DNA from: Pseudomonas sp. 102515
GTDB taxonomy: Bacteria > Pseudomonadota > Gammaproteobacteria > Pseudomonadales > Pseudomonadaceae
Assembly: GCF_031085165.1 (NCBI RefSeq)
Contig: NZ_JAVHTY010000001.1
Span: 124,001-188,000 of the forward strand
Direction of reading: 5' to 3'
DNA: 64,000 bases
The notes beneath the pieces were generated by a model. That model saw only the letters and a list, made by a program, of their open reading frames with translations. It did not search any database and had not been told where the DNA came from. Position numbers and translations under genes: made by a program. Shown here one piece after another: positions 1 to 10,211 of the stretch (its first letter is position 1; every line of letters begins with the position of its first letter).

Positions 1-1294
<1,294 letters not shown>

Positions 1295-1410
1295 CGTCAA
1301 AACCTGTCGCCATTCATTGGAAGGACATCTGCGAAGAGGGCTGTCCGGTCACTGCAATTACAGAATTGGCAATCAACGGGCTTATCGTCAATTAACAAAT
1401 TACGGGCCTT

Positions 1411-1431
1411 TGTATAGGACTTTGCTATACA
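1411..1431. promoter_or_regulatory. Candidate LysR-type operator (TGTATAG-N7-CTATACA)
   Basis: A perfect 7-bp inverted repeat with a 7-nt spacer, which contains the T-N11-A pattern of LysR-family boxes. It lies between the divergent ABC transporter gene (start 1294) and the LysR gene (start 1675), where such regulators usually bind. Function is inferred from position and symmetry. Confidence 0.5.
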
Positions 1432-1599
1432 GGTACGGCGGCTGCTGGAGGACTTTTTCCATATGCCCTCATAAGGGGCAAAGTGCCGCCATAACAGGCC
1501 GCAGTGCAGGATTTTGGTGCACTGGCGCAATAGGGGTGCAGCGGGGATCCACTGGATTTTCAAAGGCTTGATGGCTGTCGACGACAGGCGCAGGCTGCC

Positions 1600-1615
1600 T
1601 GGCACAGCTTTCGCT
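1600..1615 (+). promoter_or_regulatory. Possible sigma54 promoter ahead of the LysR gene
   Basis: TGGCACA-N4-TCGCT has GG and GC at the correct sigma54 spacing. Two positions deviate from TGGCACG-N4-TTGCW. It would start transcription about 50 bp before the GTG at 1675. A single near-match like this can occur by chance. Confidence 0.25.
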
Positions 1616-1674
1616 TCAAGGGTAAAAGGCTATGCAAAGGCTAGCTCTGCACAGGTTTTTCCTATAGGCGATCC

Positions 1675-2604
1675 GTGACCCACTTTACGCTCAGGCAACT
1701 TCGTTATTTCGTCGCGGTGGTCGAGGAAGACAGCATCGTCGAGGCGGCGCGACAACTGCATATATCCCAGCCGTCGATTTCCGTCGCCATCAAGAATCTC
1801 GAAGAAAGTTTCGAGCAGAAGTTGTTTATCCGCCATCACGCCCAGGGCGTTTCCCTCACTGCCAGCGGCCGCCGACTCTACGAAAAGGCCAAGGAACTGT
1901 TGCGGCTGTCCCAGGAGCTGGAACAGAACGCCAAGGCGGAAAACGAGATGGTCTCGGGTACCGTGGCCATCGGCTGTTTCGAGTCCGCCGCGCCGCTCTA
2001 CCTGCCCAAGCTGGTCGCCGGCTTCAAGCGGCTCTATCCCGAGATCACCATCCAGCTGCACGATGGCGAGCAGCACGAGCTGATGCACGGGGTGCACCGG
2101 GGACGCTTCGACCTGGTGTTTCTCTACGATCTGGAACTGGGCGATTCCATCACCAAGGAAAAGCTCAATGCACCGCACAAGCCCTACGCCCTGTTGCCCA
2201 TCGCCCACCCCCTGGCTGGCAAGAAGGCGGTGACGCTCAAGGAGCTGAGTCGCGAGCCGATGATCCTGCTGGACGTGGTGCCCAGCCGTAACTACTTCAT
2301 CGACATCTTCAAGGAGAAGGGCTACCACCCCACGGTGGCCTACAGCTCCCCCTCCATCGAGATGGTGCGCTGCATGGTGGGGCAGGGGCTGGGCTTTTCC
2401 GTACTGGTCACCCGACCGACCACCGACATGACCTACGACGGCAAGCGCCTGGCCCAGGTCAACATCCACGACGACATGCCGGCCTCGACCTTCATCATGG
2501 CCTACCTGCGCAACAACGAGCCGACCAAGGCGACGCGGCTGTTCATGGACTATTGCCGGAGTGTCGATCTGTCGCCGGTGCCGGCAGACAGCCCGCGAGG
2601 CTGA
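1675..2604 (+). CDS. LysR-family transcriptional regulator
   Basis: A 309-residue LysR-type regulator. The N-terminal winged helix-turn-helix begins MTHFTLRQLRYFVAVVEEDS, with the recognition region ARQLHISQPSISVAIKNLEE at about 26-45. The effector domain begins near residue 90 (GTVAIGCFESAAP). The GTG at 1675 is chosen because the family motif starts within the first residues and no ATG precedes it in frame. It is divergent from the amino-acid ABC transporter gene, so local control of that transporter is the simplest reading. The effector is unknown. Confidence 0.9.
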   Translation: MTHFTLRQLRYFVAVVEEDSIVEAARQLHISQPSISVAIKNLEESFEQKLFIRHHAQGVSLTASGRRLYEKAKELLRLSQELEQNAKAENEMVSGTVAIGCFESAAPLYLPKLVAGFKRLYPEITIQLHDGEQHELMHGVHRGRFDLVFLYDLELGDSITKEKLNAPHKPYALLPIAHPLAGKKAVTLKELSREPMILLDVVPSRNYFIDIFKEKGYHPTVAYSSPSIEMVRCMVGQGLGFSVLVTRPTTDMTYDGKRLAQVNIHDDMPASTFIMAYLRNNEPTKATRLFMDYCRSVDLSPVPADSPRG

Positions 2605-2682
2605 AAGCCGTGCTGGCCCTTACCCATCTTCTGGGCGAAAGGGCAGGGATAGACGGCCGCGGGCTGGTCGCCGATGCTCGAT

Positions 2683-2701
2683 GTAAAGTAGAATCAATAT
2701 C
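2683..2701. promoter_or_regulatory. Fur-box-like site upstream of the ECF sigma gene
   Basis: The 19-mer starting GTAAAGTAGAATC matches the Fur consensus GATAATGATAATCATTATC at 13 of 19 positions by hand count. It lies 33 bp before the sigma factor ATG. Iron repression of a siderophore sigma/anti-sigma pair by Fur is the usual arrangement in Pseudomonas. The match itself is seen; the function is inferred. Confidence 0.55.
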
Positions 2702-2733
2702 ATCTAAGCATCATCGAGCAGGCAGCACCCGTC

Positions 2734-3246
2734 ATGAGTGACATGGCTCTCGCATCCTCACGCCATCTTCATCGGCTCTATTGCGAACACAGCGGCTGGC
2801 TACAGGCCTGGTTGCGGCGGCGCCTGGCCAGCGAATGGGATGCGGCCGATCTCAGTCAGGAGGCCTTCCTGCGGCTGCTGCGCAACCCCGAGGTGCTGGG
2901 CGAACTGCAGGAGCCACGGGCGTATCTGGTGACCATCGGCAAGCGCCTGCTGATCAATTTCCAGCGCCGGCGCAGCCTGGAGCAGGCTTATCTCGACGCC
3001 CTGGCCGAGCTGCCCGAAGCCTGCGCGCCATCGCCCGAGCAACGCTGGGTACTGCTGGAAACCCTGCAGGCCCTCGATGAGCTGCTCGACGGCCTGCCCG
3101 CCACGGTGCGCCATGCCTTCCTGCTCAGCCAGCTCGAAGACCTCACCTACCGCGAGATCGCCGAGCGCTTGCAGGTCTCCGAGCGCACCATCAAGAGATA
3201 CATGGCGCAGGCCTATGAGCATTGCCTGCTGGCGGAGCTGTGCTGA
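2734..3246 (+). CDS. FecI-type ECF RNA polymerase sigma factor
   Basis: A 170-residue extracytoplasmic-function sigma factor. Region 2 is at about 13-75 (DAADLSQEAFLRLLRNP). Region 4 is at about 105-165 (LEDLTYREIAERLQVSERTIKRYMAQAYEHC), the helix-turn-helix that reads the -35 box. In the FecI family the sigma factor is held and activated by a FecR protein and switches on the cognate TonB receptor gene when ferric siderophore binds outside. Here the FecR gene overlaps its 3' end and the receptor gene follows, giving the standard sigma/anti-sigma/receptor triplet. A Fur-box-like site precedes it. No strong ribosome site is visible before the ATG. Confidence 0.92.
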   Translation: MSDMALASSRHLHRLYCEHSGWLQAWLRRRLASEWDAADLSQEAFLRLLRNPEVLGELQEPRAYLVTIGKRLLINFQRRRSLEQAYLDALAELPEACAPSPEQRWVLLETLQALDELLDGLPATVRHAFLLSQLEDLTYREIAERLQVSERTIKRYMAQAYEHCLLAELC

Positions 3247-4187
3247 ACAGCGCCCAGGACCGGCGCCGGACCGCGATCCGCGAGGCCGCGGGCTGGCTGG
3301 CGCTGCTGGAATCCGGCGCGGCTGGCGAGCGCGAACACCAGCAGCTGCAGGCGTGGCGTCAGGCCGATGCCGAGCACGAGCGGGCCTGGCAGGCGGCCTT
3401 GGCGCTGCAGCAACGCTTCGCCGCGGTGCCGTCGCGACTGGCCATGGCCAGTCTGCAACCGGCCGATCGCGGCCGCCGTACCGCCTTGCGTCAGTTGCTC
3501 GGTCTGGCGCTGTTGGTACCGACGGGGTGGTGGCTGACCCAGGAATTGCCGCTGGACGCCTGGAGCGCCGATCTCGGCACCGCGACCGGCGAACGCCGCA
3601 GCCTGACCCTGGCCGACGGTAGCCTGCTGCAGCTCAATACCGCGACCGCCGTGAACCTGGATCAGGCCCGGCGACGGCTGACCCTCGTGCAGGGTGAGAT
3701 CTCGCTGCGCGTTCCTGGCGCGGAGGTGTTGACCCTCGATACCCGTTTCGGCGTCCTGACGGTGCACCAGGCCGAGGTCTGCGTGCAGCAGGACGATGAA
3801 GGGTGCGACGTGCGCGTGGTCAGCGGTAGCGTGGGGGTGCGACCGCTGAGCGGCCCGGGGCTGGAACTGGGCAAGGGCCAGCAATTGCGCCTCAGTGCCC
3901 TGGGGATCGGTGCCATCGAGCCGTTTTCCGCGACGCTGCTGAGCTGGCGCCAGGGCGTGCTGATCGCCCAGGACCAGCCACTGGGCGAATTCCTGCAGCA
4001 ATTCAGTCGCTATCGTCCTGGCCTGCTGCGTTGGGACCCCGCGGTGGCCAACCTCAGGGTCACCGGCAGCTTCCAGCTCGCCGATACCGACCGGGTACTC
4101 GCGCTGCTGGCCGCGACGCTGCCGGTGGAGCTGCACTGGCGTACCCGCTTCTGGGTGACCCTGAAACCCCGCTCGGTCGCCGCCTGA
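3240..4187 (+). CDS. FecR-type anti-sigma/signal-transducing inner-membrane protein
   Basis: A 315-residue FecR-family regulator passing the siderophore-occupied signal from the receptor to the sigma factor. The cytoplasmic N-terminus is about residues 1-84 (AIREAAGWLALLESGAAGERE), followed by one membrane segment at about 86-103 (LLGLALLVPTGWWL). The periplasmic FecR domain (GERRSLTLADGSLLQLNTATAV and on) ends in a DUF4974/STN-like tail. The GTG at 3240 is chosen because it overlaps the sigma stop and gives the family's usual N-terminus; an upstream TTG (3222) would add six unlikely residues. It is translationally coupled to the sigma gene. Confidence 0.9.
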   Translation: MLNSAQDRRRTAIREAAGWLALLESGAAGEREHQQLQAWRQADAEHERAWQAALALQQRFAAVPSRLAMASLQPADRGRRTALRQLLGLALLVPTGWWLTQELPLDAWSADLGTATGERRSLTLADGSLLQLNTATAVNLDQARRRLTLVQGEISLRVPGAEVLTLDTRFGVLTVHQAEVCVQQDDEGCDVRVVSGSVGVRPLSGPGLELGKGQQLRLSALGIGAIEPFSATLLSWRQGVLIAQDQPLGEFLQQFSRYRPGLLRWDPAVANLRVTGSFQLADTDRVLALLAATLPVELHWRTRFWVTLKPRSVAA

Positions 4188-4257
4188 AAAAAGCCTGTCC
4201 CCTTTTCCGTACTCGTCGGTCATTAACGGCATAGGACAATCAAAGGAGGGGGATTCG

Positions 4258-6654
4258 ATGGTGGCGTTGGTATTGCGTCCGTTGCTGCGCACGGGCTTGC
4301 TGGTGGCGTTGAGTGGTACTCCCTGGTGGGCGGGTTCTGCCTGGGCCCAGGAGGCCGCCCGCCGGCATTACGAGATTCCCGCCGGCAGTCTCGCCCGGGC
4401 GCTGACGCGCTTCGCCGCGGAATCCGGCGTCAATCTGGCGGTGGATCCGGGGCTGGTGGGCAAGCGCAGCAGCGCTGGCCTCAACGGCGACTATGGCGTG
4501 GAGGAGGGCTTCAGCCGCCTGCTGGCCGGCTCGGGGCTGCGGCTGCAACCGCTGGGGGAGCGCGATTTCACCCTGGCGCCCGCGCCGCAGGACAGCGGCG
4601 TCCAGGAGCTGGCCAGCACCTCCATCGTCGCCACCAGTCTGCAGGCGGATGACACGCCCTACGCCGGCGGCCAGGTCGCGCGGCAAGGCTCCCAGGGACT
4701 GCTGGGCAATCGCGACTTCATGGACACACCCTTCAGCCAGACCTCCTACACCGCCCAGACCGTCCAGAATCTCCAGGCCCGCACCCTTACCGACCTGATC
4801 GCCAGCGATCCCTCGGTGCGCTCCACCAATCCGTCGGGTGGTCGCTTCGAGCAGTTCACCATCCGCGGTTTCAGCCTGTTCAACAGCGACGTCGCCTACA
4901 ACGGGCTCTATGGCGTGCTGCCGACCTATTCCATCGACATGGAGATGGCCGAGCGGGTCGACATCCTCAAGGGGCCGAGCCAGTTGCTCAACGGCATCTC
5001 GCCTCGCGGCAGCGTCGGCGGGGGCATCAACGTGGTGCCCAAGCGCGCCACCGACCAGCCCATCACCGAAATCACCGGCAGCTATGCCTCCGACAGCCAG
5101 GTGGGCGGCGCCGTGGACATCGGCCGTCGCTTCGGCGAGGACAATCGCTTCGGGATGCGCTTCAACGGCGTCAAGCAATCCGGCGACACCACCTGGGATC
5201 ACCAGCACGTCGACCGGCAGATGGGCGTGCTCGGTCTGGACTATCGCGTGGAACGCCTGCGCCTGGGCCTCGATCTCGGCCACACCGAGCGCGACACCGA
5301 TGCGCCCCAGGAGCGGGTGCTGGTCGGCGCCAATGCCCGGGTGCCCGATGCCGACGATGTGCGCCACAACTATGCTCAGCGCTGGACCCGCGCCCAGACC
5401 AAGGACACCTTTGGCGCCCTGCGTGGCGAATTCGACGTCGACGATTCGCTGATGGTCTACGGCGCCGTGGGCGCGCGCCGCAGCGATCACGATTTCCTAC
5501 GCCACAATGTGTCCCTCACCAACGACGCTGGCGATTTCACCGTCCAGCCGCGCGACTTCACCCGCGACGAAAACGTCCGCACCGCCAACGTGGGCGCGCG
5601 CAAATGGCTGCAGACCGGGCCGGTCAGCCACGAGCTCAATGTCAGTGCCGACTACTTCTACATGGACTTCGAAAACGGTGGCGGGCGCTACGCCAGCGGG
5701 ACGAGCAACCTCTATGCGCCCCGCGACCTGCCCGCGCCGGGCGTGCGCACCCGGTCCGATGCCAAGGACTATACCGAGAACCGCTTCAGCGGCGTGGCCC
5801 TGGCCGACACCCTAGGTTTCTTCGACGACCGCCTGCTGGTCACCCTCGGCGCCCGCTGGCAGCGGGTCAAGGTGGACGACTGGTCCGACGGCGTGAAGCA
5901 ACCCACCGCCTACGACGAGGAAAAGGTCTCGCCCTCGGCGGGGGTGCTGTTCAAGGCCACCGAGCGGCTGTCGCTCTATGCCAACTACATGGAAGGCCTC
6001 AGCCAGGGCAAGATCGCGCCGTCCACGGCGGTGAACGAGGATGAGATCTTCCCGCCCTTCATCAGCCGCCAGGCGGAGGTGGGCGCCAAGTACGACTTCG
6101 GCGCCGTGGCGGTGACCGCGAGTGCCTTCCGCATCAAGCAGCCAGCCTACGAGACCAACGCCAGCAGCCGTACCTTCGGTCCCAACGGCAAGCGGGTCAA
6201 CGACGGGGCGGAACTGAGCGTGTTCGGCGAGCCGCTGCCCGGCTTCCGCGTGCTCGGCGGCCTGATGTACATCGACAGTGAACTCAGGGACACCTTGGGT
6301 GGCACCTTCGACGGCAATCGCGCCCCGGCCACGCCCCGGCTCAATGCCAACCTCGGTGCCGAAGTGGACATCCCGGCGGTGCCGGGCCTGACCCTGACCG
6401 GCCGGGGGATCTACACCAGCTCCCAGTACCTGGACCAGGCCAACAGCAAGGAAATCGACGCCTGGCACCGCTTCGACGTGGGCGCGCGCTACGCCTTCAA
6501 GGTCGACGCCACCCGCGTGACCCTGCGGGCCTCGGTGGAGAACGTGATGAACGAGCGCTACTGGGCCTCCGCCGGCGCCTCCGACGACAGCGAACCCGGC
6601 CTGACGATCTCCACGCCGCGGACCTTCGTCTTCTCCACCACCCTGGCGTTCTGA
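4258..6654 (+). CDS. acr: TonB-dependent ferric-siderophore (achromobactin) receptor with N-terminal signalling domain
   Basis: A 798-residue outer-membrane receptor. A signal peptide ends about residue 31 (AWAQ). A secretin/TonB short N-terminal (STN) signalling domain is at about 37-88 (IPAGSLARALTRFAAESGVNLAVDP), marking a transducing receptor. The plug is at about 150-260 (TLTDLIASDPSVR, RVDILKGPSQLLNG), then a beta-barrel ending in the expected C-terminal Phe (TTLAF). A good AAAGGAGG ribosome site lies before the ATG. It follows the sigma/FecR pair and precedes the achromobactin biosynthetic genes, the order I recall for acr in Dickeya. The ligand is inferred from this linkage. Confidence 0.88.
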   Translation: MVALVLRPLLRTGLLVALSGTPWWAGSAWAQEAARRHYEIPAGSLARALTRFAAESGVNLAVDPGLVGKRSSAGLNGDYGVEEGFSRLLAGSGLRLQPLGERDFTLAPAPQDSGVQELASTSIVATSLQADDTPYAGGQVARQGSQGLLGNRDFMDTPFSQTSYTAQTVQNLQARTLTDLIASDPSVRSTNPSGGRFEQFTIRGFSLFNSDVAYNGLYGVLPTYSIDMEMAERVDILKGPSQLLNGISPRGSVGGGINVVPKRATDQPITEITGSYASDSQVGGAVDIGRRFGEDNRFGMRFNGVKQSGDTTWDHQHVDRQMGVLGLDYRVERLRLGLDLGHTERDTDAPQERVLVGANARVPDADDVRHNYAQRWTRAQTKDTFGALRGEFDVDDSLMVYGAVGARRSDHDFLRHNVSLTNDAGDFTVQPRDFTRDENVRTANVGARKWLQTGPVSHELNVSADYFYMDFENGGGRYASGTSNLYAPRDLPAPGVRTRSDAKDYTENRFSGVALADTLGFFDDRLLVTLGARWQRVKVDDWSDGVKQPTAYDEEKVSPSAGVLFKATERLSLYANYMEGLSQGKIAPSTAVNEDEIFPPFISRQAEVGAKYDFGAVAVTASAFRIKQPAYETNASSRTFGPNGKRVNDGAELSVFGEPLPGFRVLGGLMYIDSELRDTLGGTFDGNRAPATPRLNANLGAEVDIPAVPGLTLTGRGIYTSSQYLDQANSKEIDAWHRFDVGARYAFKVDATRVTLRASVENVMNERYWASAGASDDSEPGLTISTPRTFVFSTTLAF

Positions 6655-6668
6655 CGCCGCCGGGGCCC

Positions 6669-6705
6669 GCCGCTGCGCAAGGCTCGTGCGGTCCTGCGCA
6701 GCGGC
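6669..6705 (+). terminator. Stem-loop after the receptor gene, likely terminator
   Basis: A perfect 11-bp GC-rich stem (GCCGCTGCGCA pairing with TGCGCAGCGGC, 15-nt loop) begins 15 bp after the receptor stop and is followed by AGGTTTT. It would separate the signalling triplet from the biosynthetic operon, which has its own Fur-box-like site. Confidence 0.65.
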
Positions 6706-6994
6706 AGGTTTTACCGGCAGTTAATTACGGGCGGAACACTGCCGCGTTATTTGGTTGAAGTCCGTTATTCATCGACAGGAGTGTTATGCGGATATAGCTG
6801 AAACAAGATCCTTATCAAGCTCATTACCAAGCTAGTTCCAAAACGGACCACAGTGAGTCCGGGGTTCTTGTCGCCCGCACATTGGTGAAAGTTGGGCGAG
6901 TTCAAAGACTGGGTTATTGGTGGGAATAGCGGTTGAAGTATGCGAATGAAACTTATTATCGTTACCGAAGATAAACGTCCCGAGGTCTGACGCC
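6706..6994. other. Promoter region of the achromobactin biosynthetic operon
   Basis: About 290 bp without a believable gene, more A/T-rich than its surroundings. It holds a Fur-box-like site (6942-6960) and a GAGG ribosome site near 6980 for acsF. A minus-strand open frame at 6765-7007 overlaps the acsF start and lacks any family feature. Confidence 0.6.
6942..6960. promoter_or_regulatory. Fur-box-like site upstream of acsF
   Basis: The 19-mer starting GCGAATGAAAC and ending TTATTATC matches the Fur consensus at 14 of 19 positions by hand count, including the run ATTATC. It ends 34 bp before the acsF ATG, in position to block the operon promoter when iron is plentiful. Confidence 0.65.
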
Positions 6995-8368
6995 ATGCTT
7001 CAACCATCCCTCAGTCGTGATACCGCCGTACCCGACAACGCCTTCTTTCTCGCTCGCCAGGCGCGCTTCGAATCCAAGGTCCGCAGCTATCCGCGCAAGC
7101 TGCCGCTGGCCATCGCCAAGGCCGCCGGCGTCTGGGTGACCGACGTCGAAGGCAAGACCTACCTGGATTGCCTGGCCGGAGCCGGCACCCTGGCCCTGGG
7201 GCACAACCATCCGGCGGTCACCGCAGCCATCACCGCTTTTCTCGGCAGCGGCCTGCCCATGCACAGCCTGGATCTCACCACGCCGCTCAAGGACGCCTTC
7301 AGCGAACGCCTGCTGGGCCTGCTGCCGGGTCGGGCAGAAGACCACTGCCTGCAATTCTGCGGGCCGTCCGGCGCCGATGCGGTCGAAGCGGCGCTGAAGC
7401 TGGCCAAGAAGGTCACCGGACGCAGCAACGTGGTCGCCTTTTCCGGGGGCTACCACGGCATGACCCACGGCGCCCTGGCGGTGACCGGCAATCTCGCGCC
7501 CAAGCAGGGCGTGGCGGGATTGATGCCCGGGGTGCAGTTCCTGCCCTATCCCCACGAATACCGCTGCCCGCTGGGACTGGGCGGCGAACGGGGCACCGAG
7601 GCCCTGGCGCGCTATCTGGAACGCTTCTTCGGCGACGTGGAAAGTGGTGTCTGCCGGCCGGCGGCGGTGATCGTCGAGGCGGTGCAGGGGGAGGGCGGCG
7701 TCAACCCGGCACCGGTGGCCTGGCTGCGGACCCTGCGCCGGGTCACCCGGGAGCACGGCATCCTGCTCATCGTCGACGAGGTCCAGACCGGCTTCGGCCG
7801 TACCGGCGCGCTGTTCGCCTGCCAGCATGCCGGCATCGAGCCGGACATCCTGGTGCTGTCCAAGGCGGTGGGCGGCGGCCTGCCGCTGGCGCTGCTGGCG
7901 ATTCGCCGCGAGTTCGATGCCTGGGAGCCCGGTGGCCATACCGGAACCTTTCGCGGCAATCAGCTGGCCATGGCGACAGGGCTCGCCACCCTGGAGGTGA
8001 TAGAGCGCGAGGGTCTGGTCAGCCATGCCGCCCAACTCGGCGGCTGGCTCAAGCGACATCTGGAACGGCTGCGCGAGCGTTTCCCCGCCATCGGCAATGT
8101 CCGTGGCCTGGGCCTGATGCTGGGCCTGGAGATCGTCGATCCGCGCGGCGAGCCGGATGCGCTCGGCAGCCTGCCGGCCGATCCGGATCTGGCCGCCGCC
8201 ATCCAGCGCCACTGTTTCGCCCAGGGGCTGCTGCTCGAACGCGGCGGACGGGACGGCAACGTGGTGCGGCTGCTGCCGCCGTTGATCCTGCAGGAAAGCC
8301 ACTGCCTGGTACTGCTCGAACGCCTGGAGGCCGCCCTCGTGGCGGCGCTGGCCGAGCCCCGTGGCTGA
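6995..8368 (+). CDS. acsF: Diaminobutyrate--2-oxoglutarate aminotransferase of achromobactin synthesis
   Basis: A 457-residue class-III PLP aminotransferase. The cofactor-binding [13 protein letters not shown] is at about 123-135, [10 protein letters not shown] at about 150-159, DEVQTGFGR at 261-269, and the Schiff-base lysine is Lys290 (LSKAVGGG). The closest family is L-2,4-diaminobutyrate transaminase, which makes diaminobutyrate from aspartate semialdehyde. Achromobactin contains two diaminobutyrate units, and acsF heads the operon in the known clusters. Start ATG 6995 has GAGG upstream. The 3' end lies about 70 bp before acsD. Confidence 0.9.
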   Translation: MLQPSLSRDTAVPDNAFFLARQARFESKVRSYPRKLPLAIAKAAGVWVTDVEGKTYLDCLAGAGTLALGHNHPAVTAAITAFLGSGLPMHSLDLTTPLKDAFSERLLGLLPGRAEDHCLQFCGPSGADAVEAALKLAKKVTGRSNVVAFSGGYHGMTHGALAVTGNLAPKQGVAGLMPGVQFLPYPHEYRCPLGLGGERGTEALARYLERFFGDVESGVCRPAAVIVEAVQGEGGVNPAPVAWLRTLRRVTREHGILLIVDEVQTGFGRTGALFACQHAGIEPDILVLSKAVGGGLPLALLAIRREFDAWEPGGHTGTFRGNQLAMATGLATLEVIEREGLVSHAAQLGGWLKRHLERLRERFPAIGNVRGLGLMLGLEIVDPRGEPDALGSLPADPDLAAAIQRHCFAQGLLLERGGRDGNVVRLLPPLILQESHCLVLLERLEAALVAALAEPRG

Positions 8369-8438
8369 GCACGAGGCACCGCCCGAGTGCCGTGATACCG
8401 AATCGCTCCCCGCGACGCGCAACCTCCTGGACACTGCC

Positions 8439-10211
8439 ATGACCTCTTTCGAATCCACGCTGCTTTCCCGCATCGTCAGCGAGCTGGCGTCTTCCCACGC
8501 CCTGATGAATTGCCTCATCAAGGAATTCGCGCTACCAGAAAAGTGCCTGACCTATCGCTGGCCGGAAGATCGGCGCGGTATAGCGCCGGCCAATTATCTG
8601 AGTTGGTTGCAAGACGGCGGCGTCCCCTTGCTGATCAACTTTCCTGGCGACCGCCAGTTCTTCCTGGTCGTCGATCGACAGGATGAACTCGGCAGCCAGC
8701 GTTATTTATCCGATATCTATGTAAGACGCGGTGACCAGGCATGGTATTGCCCGGACTTTCCCGCCTTCATCGATTACCTGCTGGAGGCCTGCGAAGAGCT
8801 CGCCGGCGCCCACAATGGCGAGTTGCTGCAACAGGTGCTGCAGAGCCAGCGCCTGACGGCGGCCATCGTCGATCACGTGCAGGTCACGCGACATCCCGCT
8901 CCGCTCAGCGACTACCTGGCCAGCGAGCAGGGCCTGTGGTTCGGCCATCCCAATCACCCGGCACCCAAGGCACGGCGCTGGCCGGAGCCCCTGTCGGCCG
9001 AAGCCTATGCACCGGAGTTGCATACCAGCACCCCCATGCACGTGCTGGAGGTGACCCGCGCCGGGTTGCAGGTGGCCGGCAACGGCCTAAGCGAGGCCCA
9101 GGTGCTGCAGGGCTTCGTGGACCAGGCGCAGGCCGCCCCGGAGCGTGCGCGTATCGTGCTGCACCCGGTCCAGGCGCAGCTGTTCCTGGGCGATCCGCGG
9201 GTCCAGGCGCTGGTTGGCGACGGGGTGATCCGCGACCTCGGCGCCAGCGGCGCCCTGGCCAGTCCCACCGCGTCCATGCGCACCTGGTACCGCCCAGGCC
9301 ATGCCTTTTTCATCAAGGGCTCGCTGAATGTGCGCATCACCAATTGCGTGCGCAAGAACGCCTGGTACGAACTGGAAAGCACCCTGATCGTCGACCGCCT
9401 CATGCAACGCCTGCAGGGGCGGGTGGCGGGGCTCGACATGGTGCGCGAGCCGGGTGCCCTGAGCTGGGCACCGCCGGCCGCCAGTGCCGAGGACGAGCGC
9501 TGGTTCCGCGAGCAGACCGGCGCCATCCTGCGCGAGAATTTCTGCCTGGAGCATGGCGCCGACTGCTGCCTGCTGGCCGGCACCCTGTTCGCCCGCGATA
9601 CCCGTCTGCAGCCGCTGCTGCAGGACTTCCTCACCCGCTGCGGCGGCCAGGAACCCTGCGATGAGAGCCGTTTGGCCTGGTTCCAGGACTACCAGCGACT
9701 GCTGCTGGGGCCGGTGCTGCGGGTGTTCTTCGAGCACGGCGTGGTGCTGGAGCCACACCTGCAGAATTGCGTGCTGGTGCATGACAATGGCCGGCCCGTC
9801 CGCCTGCTGCTGCGCGACTTCGAAGGCATCAAGCTGACCGATACCCTCGGCGCCGAGGCCCTGGACGCCCACGTCCAGCCCCGGGTGCGCCAGTCGTTGC
9901 TCTACAGCCGCGACCAGGGCTGGCGGCGCATCGCCTACTGCCTGTTCGTCAACAACCTCGCCGAGGCGGTGCTGGCGCTGAGCTGGGAGCGTCCGCACCT
10001 GGCGCCGCGCCTGTGGCGGCAGGTGGAAGCCGAGCTGATCGCCATCCGCCGCGACCTGCAACGCGCCGCGCCCGAGCTGGATGCGCTGATCGCCGGCCAG
10101 CCGATTCCCTGCAAGACCAATCTCAAGGTGCGCCTCGCCGCCCAGGCCGATCGCCAGGCCGGCTACGTGCAGTTGCCTTGCCCCTGGGGCGCGGAGGTGC
10201 GTCATGGCTGA
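8439..10211 (+). CDS. acsD: NIS siderophore synthetase AcsD (IucA/IucC family)
   Basis: A 590-residue NRPS-independent siderophore synthetase. It adenylates a citrate carboxyl and joins it to a nucleophile; characterised AcsD desymmetrises citrate with L-serine. Visible family signatures are HPVQAQL near the middle, the ATP-site run SPTASMRTW with KLSLNVRITNCVRK-like context (here KGSLNVRITNCVRKNAW), and a C-terminal FhuF-like helical part (HLQNCVLVHDNGRPVRLLLRDFEG). The start is set at ATG 8439 (MTSFESTLLS). A GTG at 8361 overlapping the acsF stop would add 26 residues with no family support. The 3' end overlaps acsE by 8 bp. Confidence 0.9.
   Translation: MTSFESTLLSRIVSELASSHALMNCLIKEFALPEKCLTYRWPEDRRGIAPANYLSWLQDGGVPLLINFPGDRQFFLVVDRQDELGSQRYLSDIYVRRGDQAWYCPDFPAFIDYLLEACEELAGAHNGELLQQVLQSQRLTAAIVDHVQVTRHPAPLSDYLASEQGLWFGHPNHPAPKARRWPEPLSAEAYAPELHTSTPMHVLEVTRAGLQVAGNGLSEAQVLQGFVDQAQAAPERARIVLHPVQAQLFLGDPRVQALVGDGVIRDLGASGALASPTASMRTWYRPGHAFFIKGSLNVRITNCVRKNAWYELESTLIVDRLMQRLQGRVAGLDMVREPGALSWAPPAASAEDERWFREQTGAILRENFCLEHGADCCLLAGTLFARDTRLQPLLQDFLTRCGGQEPCDESRLAWFQDYQRLLLGPVLRVFFEHGVVLEPHLQNCVLVHDNGRPVRLLLRDFEGIKLTDTLGAEALDAHVQPRVRQSLLYSRDQGWRRIAYCLFVNNLAEAVLALSWERPHLAPRLWRQVEAELIAIRRDLQRAAPELDALIAGQPIPCKTNLKVRLAAQADRQAGYVQLPCPWGAEVRHG

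Larger units (their letters stand above)
1295..1674. other. Divergent intergenic region between ABC transporter and LysR gene
   Basis: About 380 bp, visibly richer in A/T than the flanking genes, with no convincing gene. An open frame on the minus strand (1297-1605) has Cys/Ser-rich composition and no ribosome site, and is not believed. The region must hold the promoters of both divergent genes. It contains a perfect TGTATAG inverted repeat (1411-1431) and a sigma54-like sequence (1600-1615). Confidence 0.6.

Noticed and set aside
1297-1605. Open frame of 102 codons on the minus strand between the ABC transporter and LysR genes
   Set aside because: Low-GC composition unlike local genes, no ribosome site, no family resemblance, and it covers the divergent promoter region.
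2588-2666. Long-range CAGCCCGCG/CGCGGGCTG pairing after the first LysR gene
   Set aside because: The loop is too long for an intrinsic terminator and one arm lies in coding sequence.
6765-7007. 80-codon minus-strand frame upstream of acsF
   Set aside because: Overlaps the acsF start and the Fur-box-like site; residues are random-looking.
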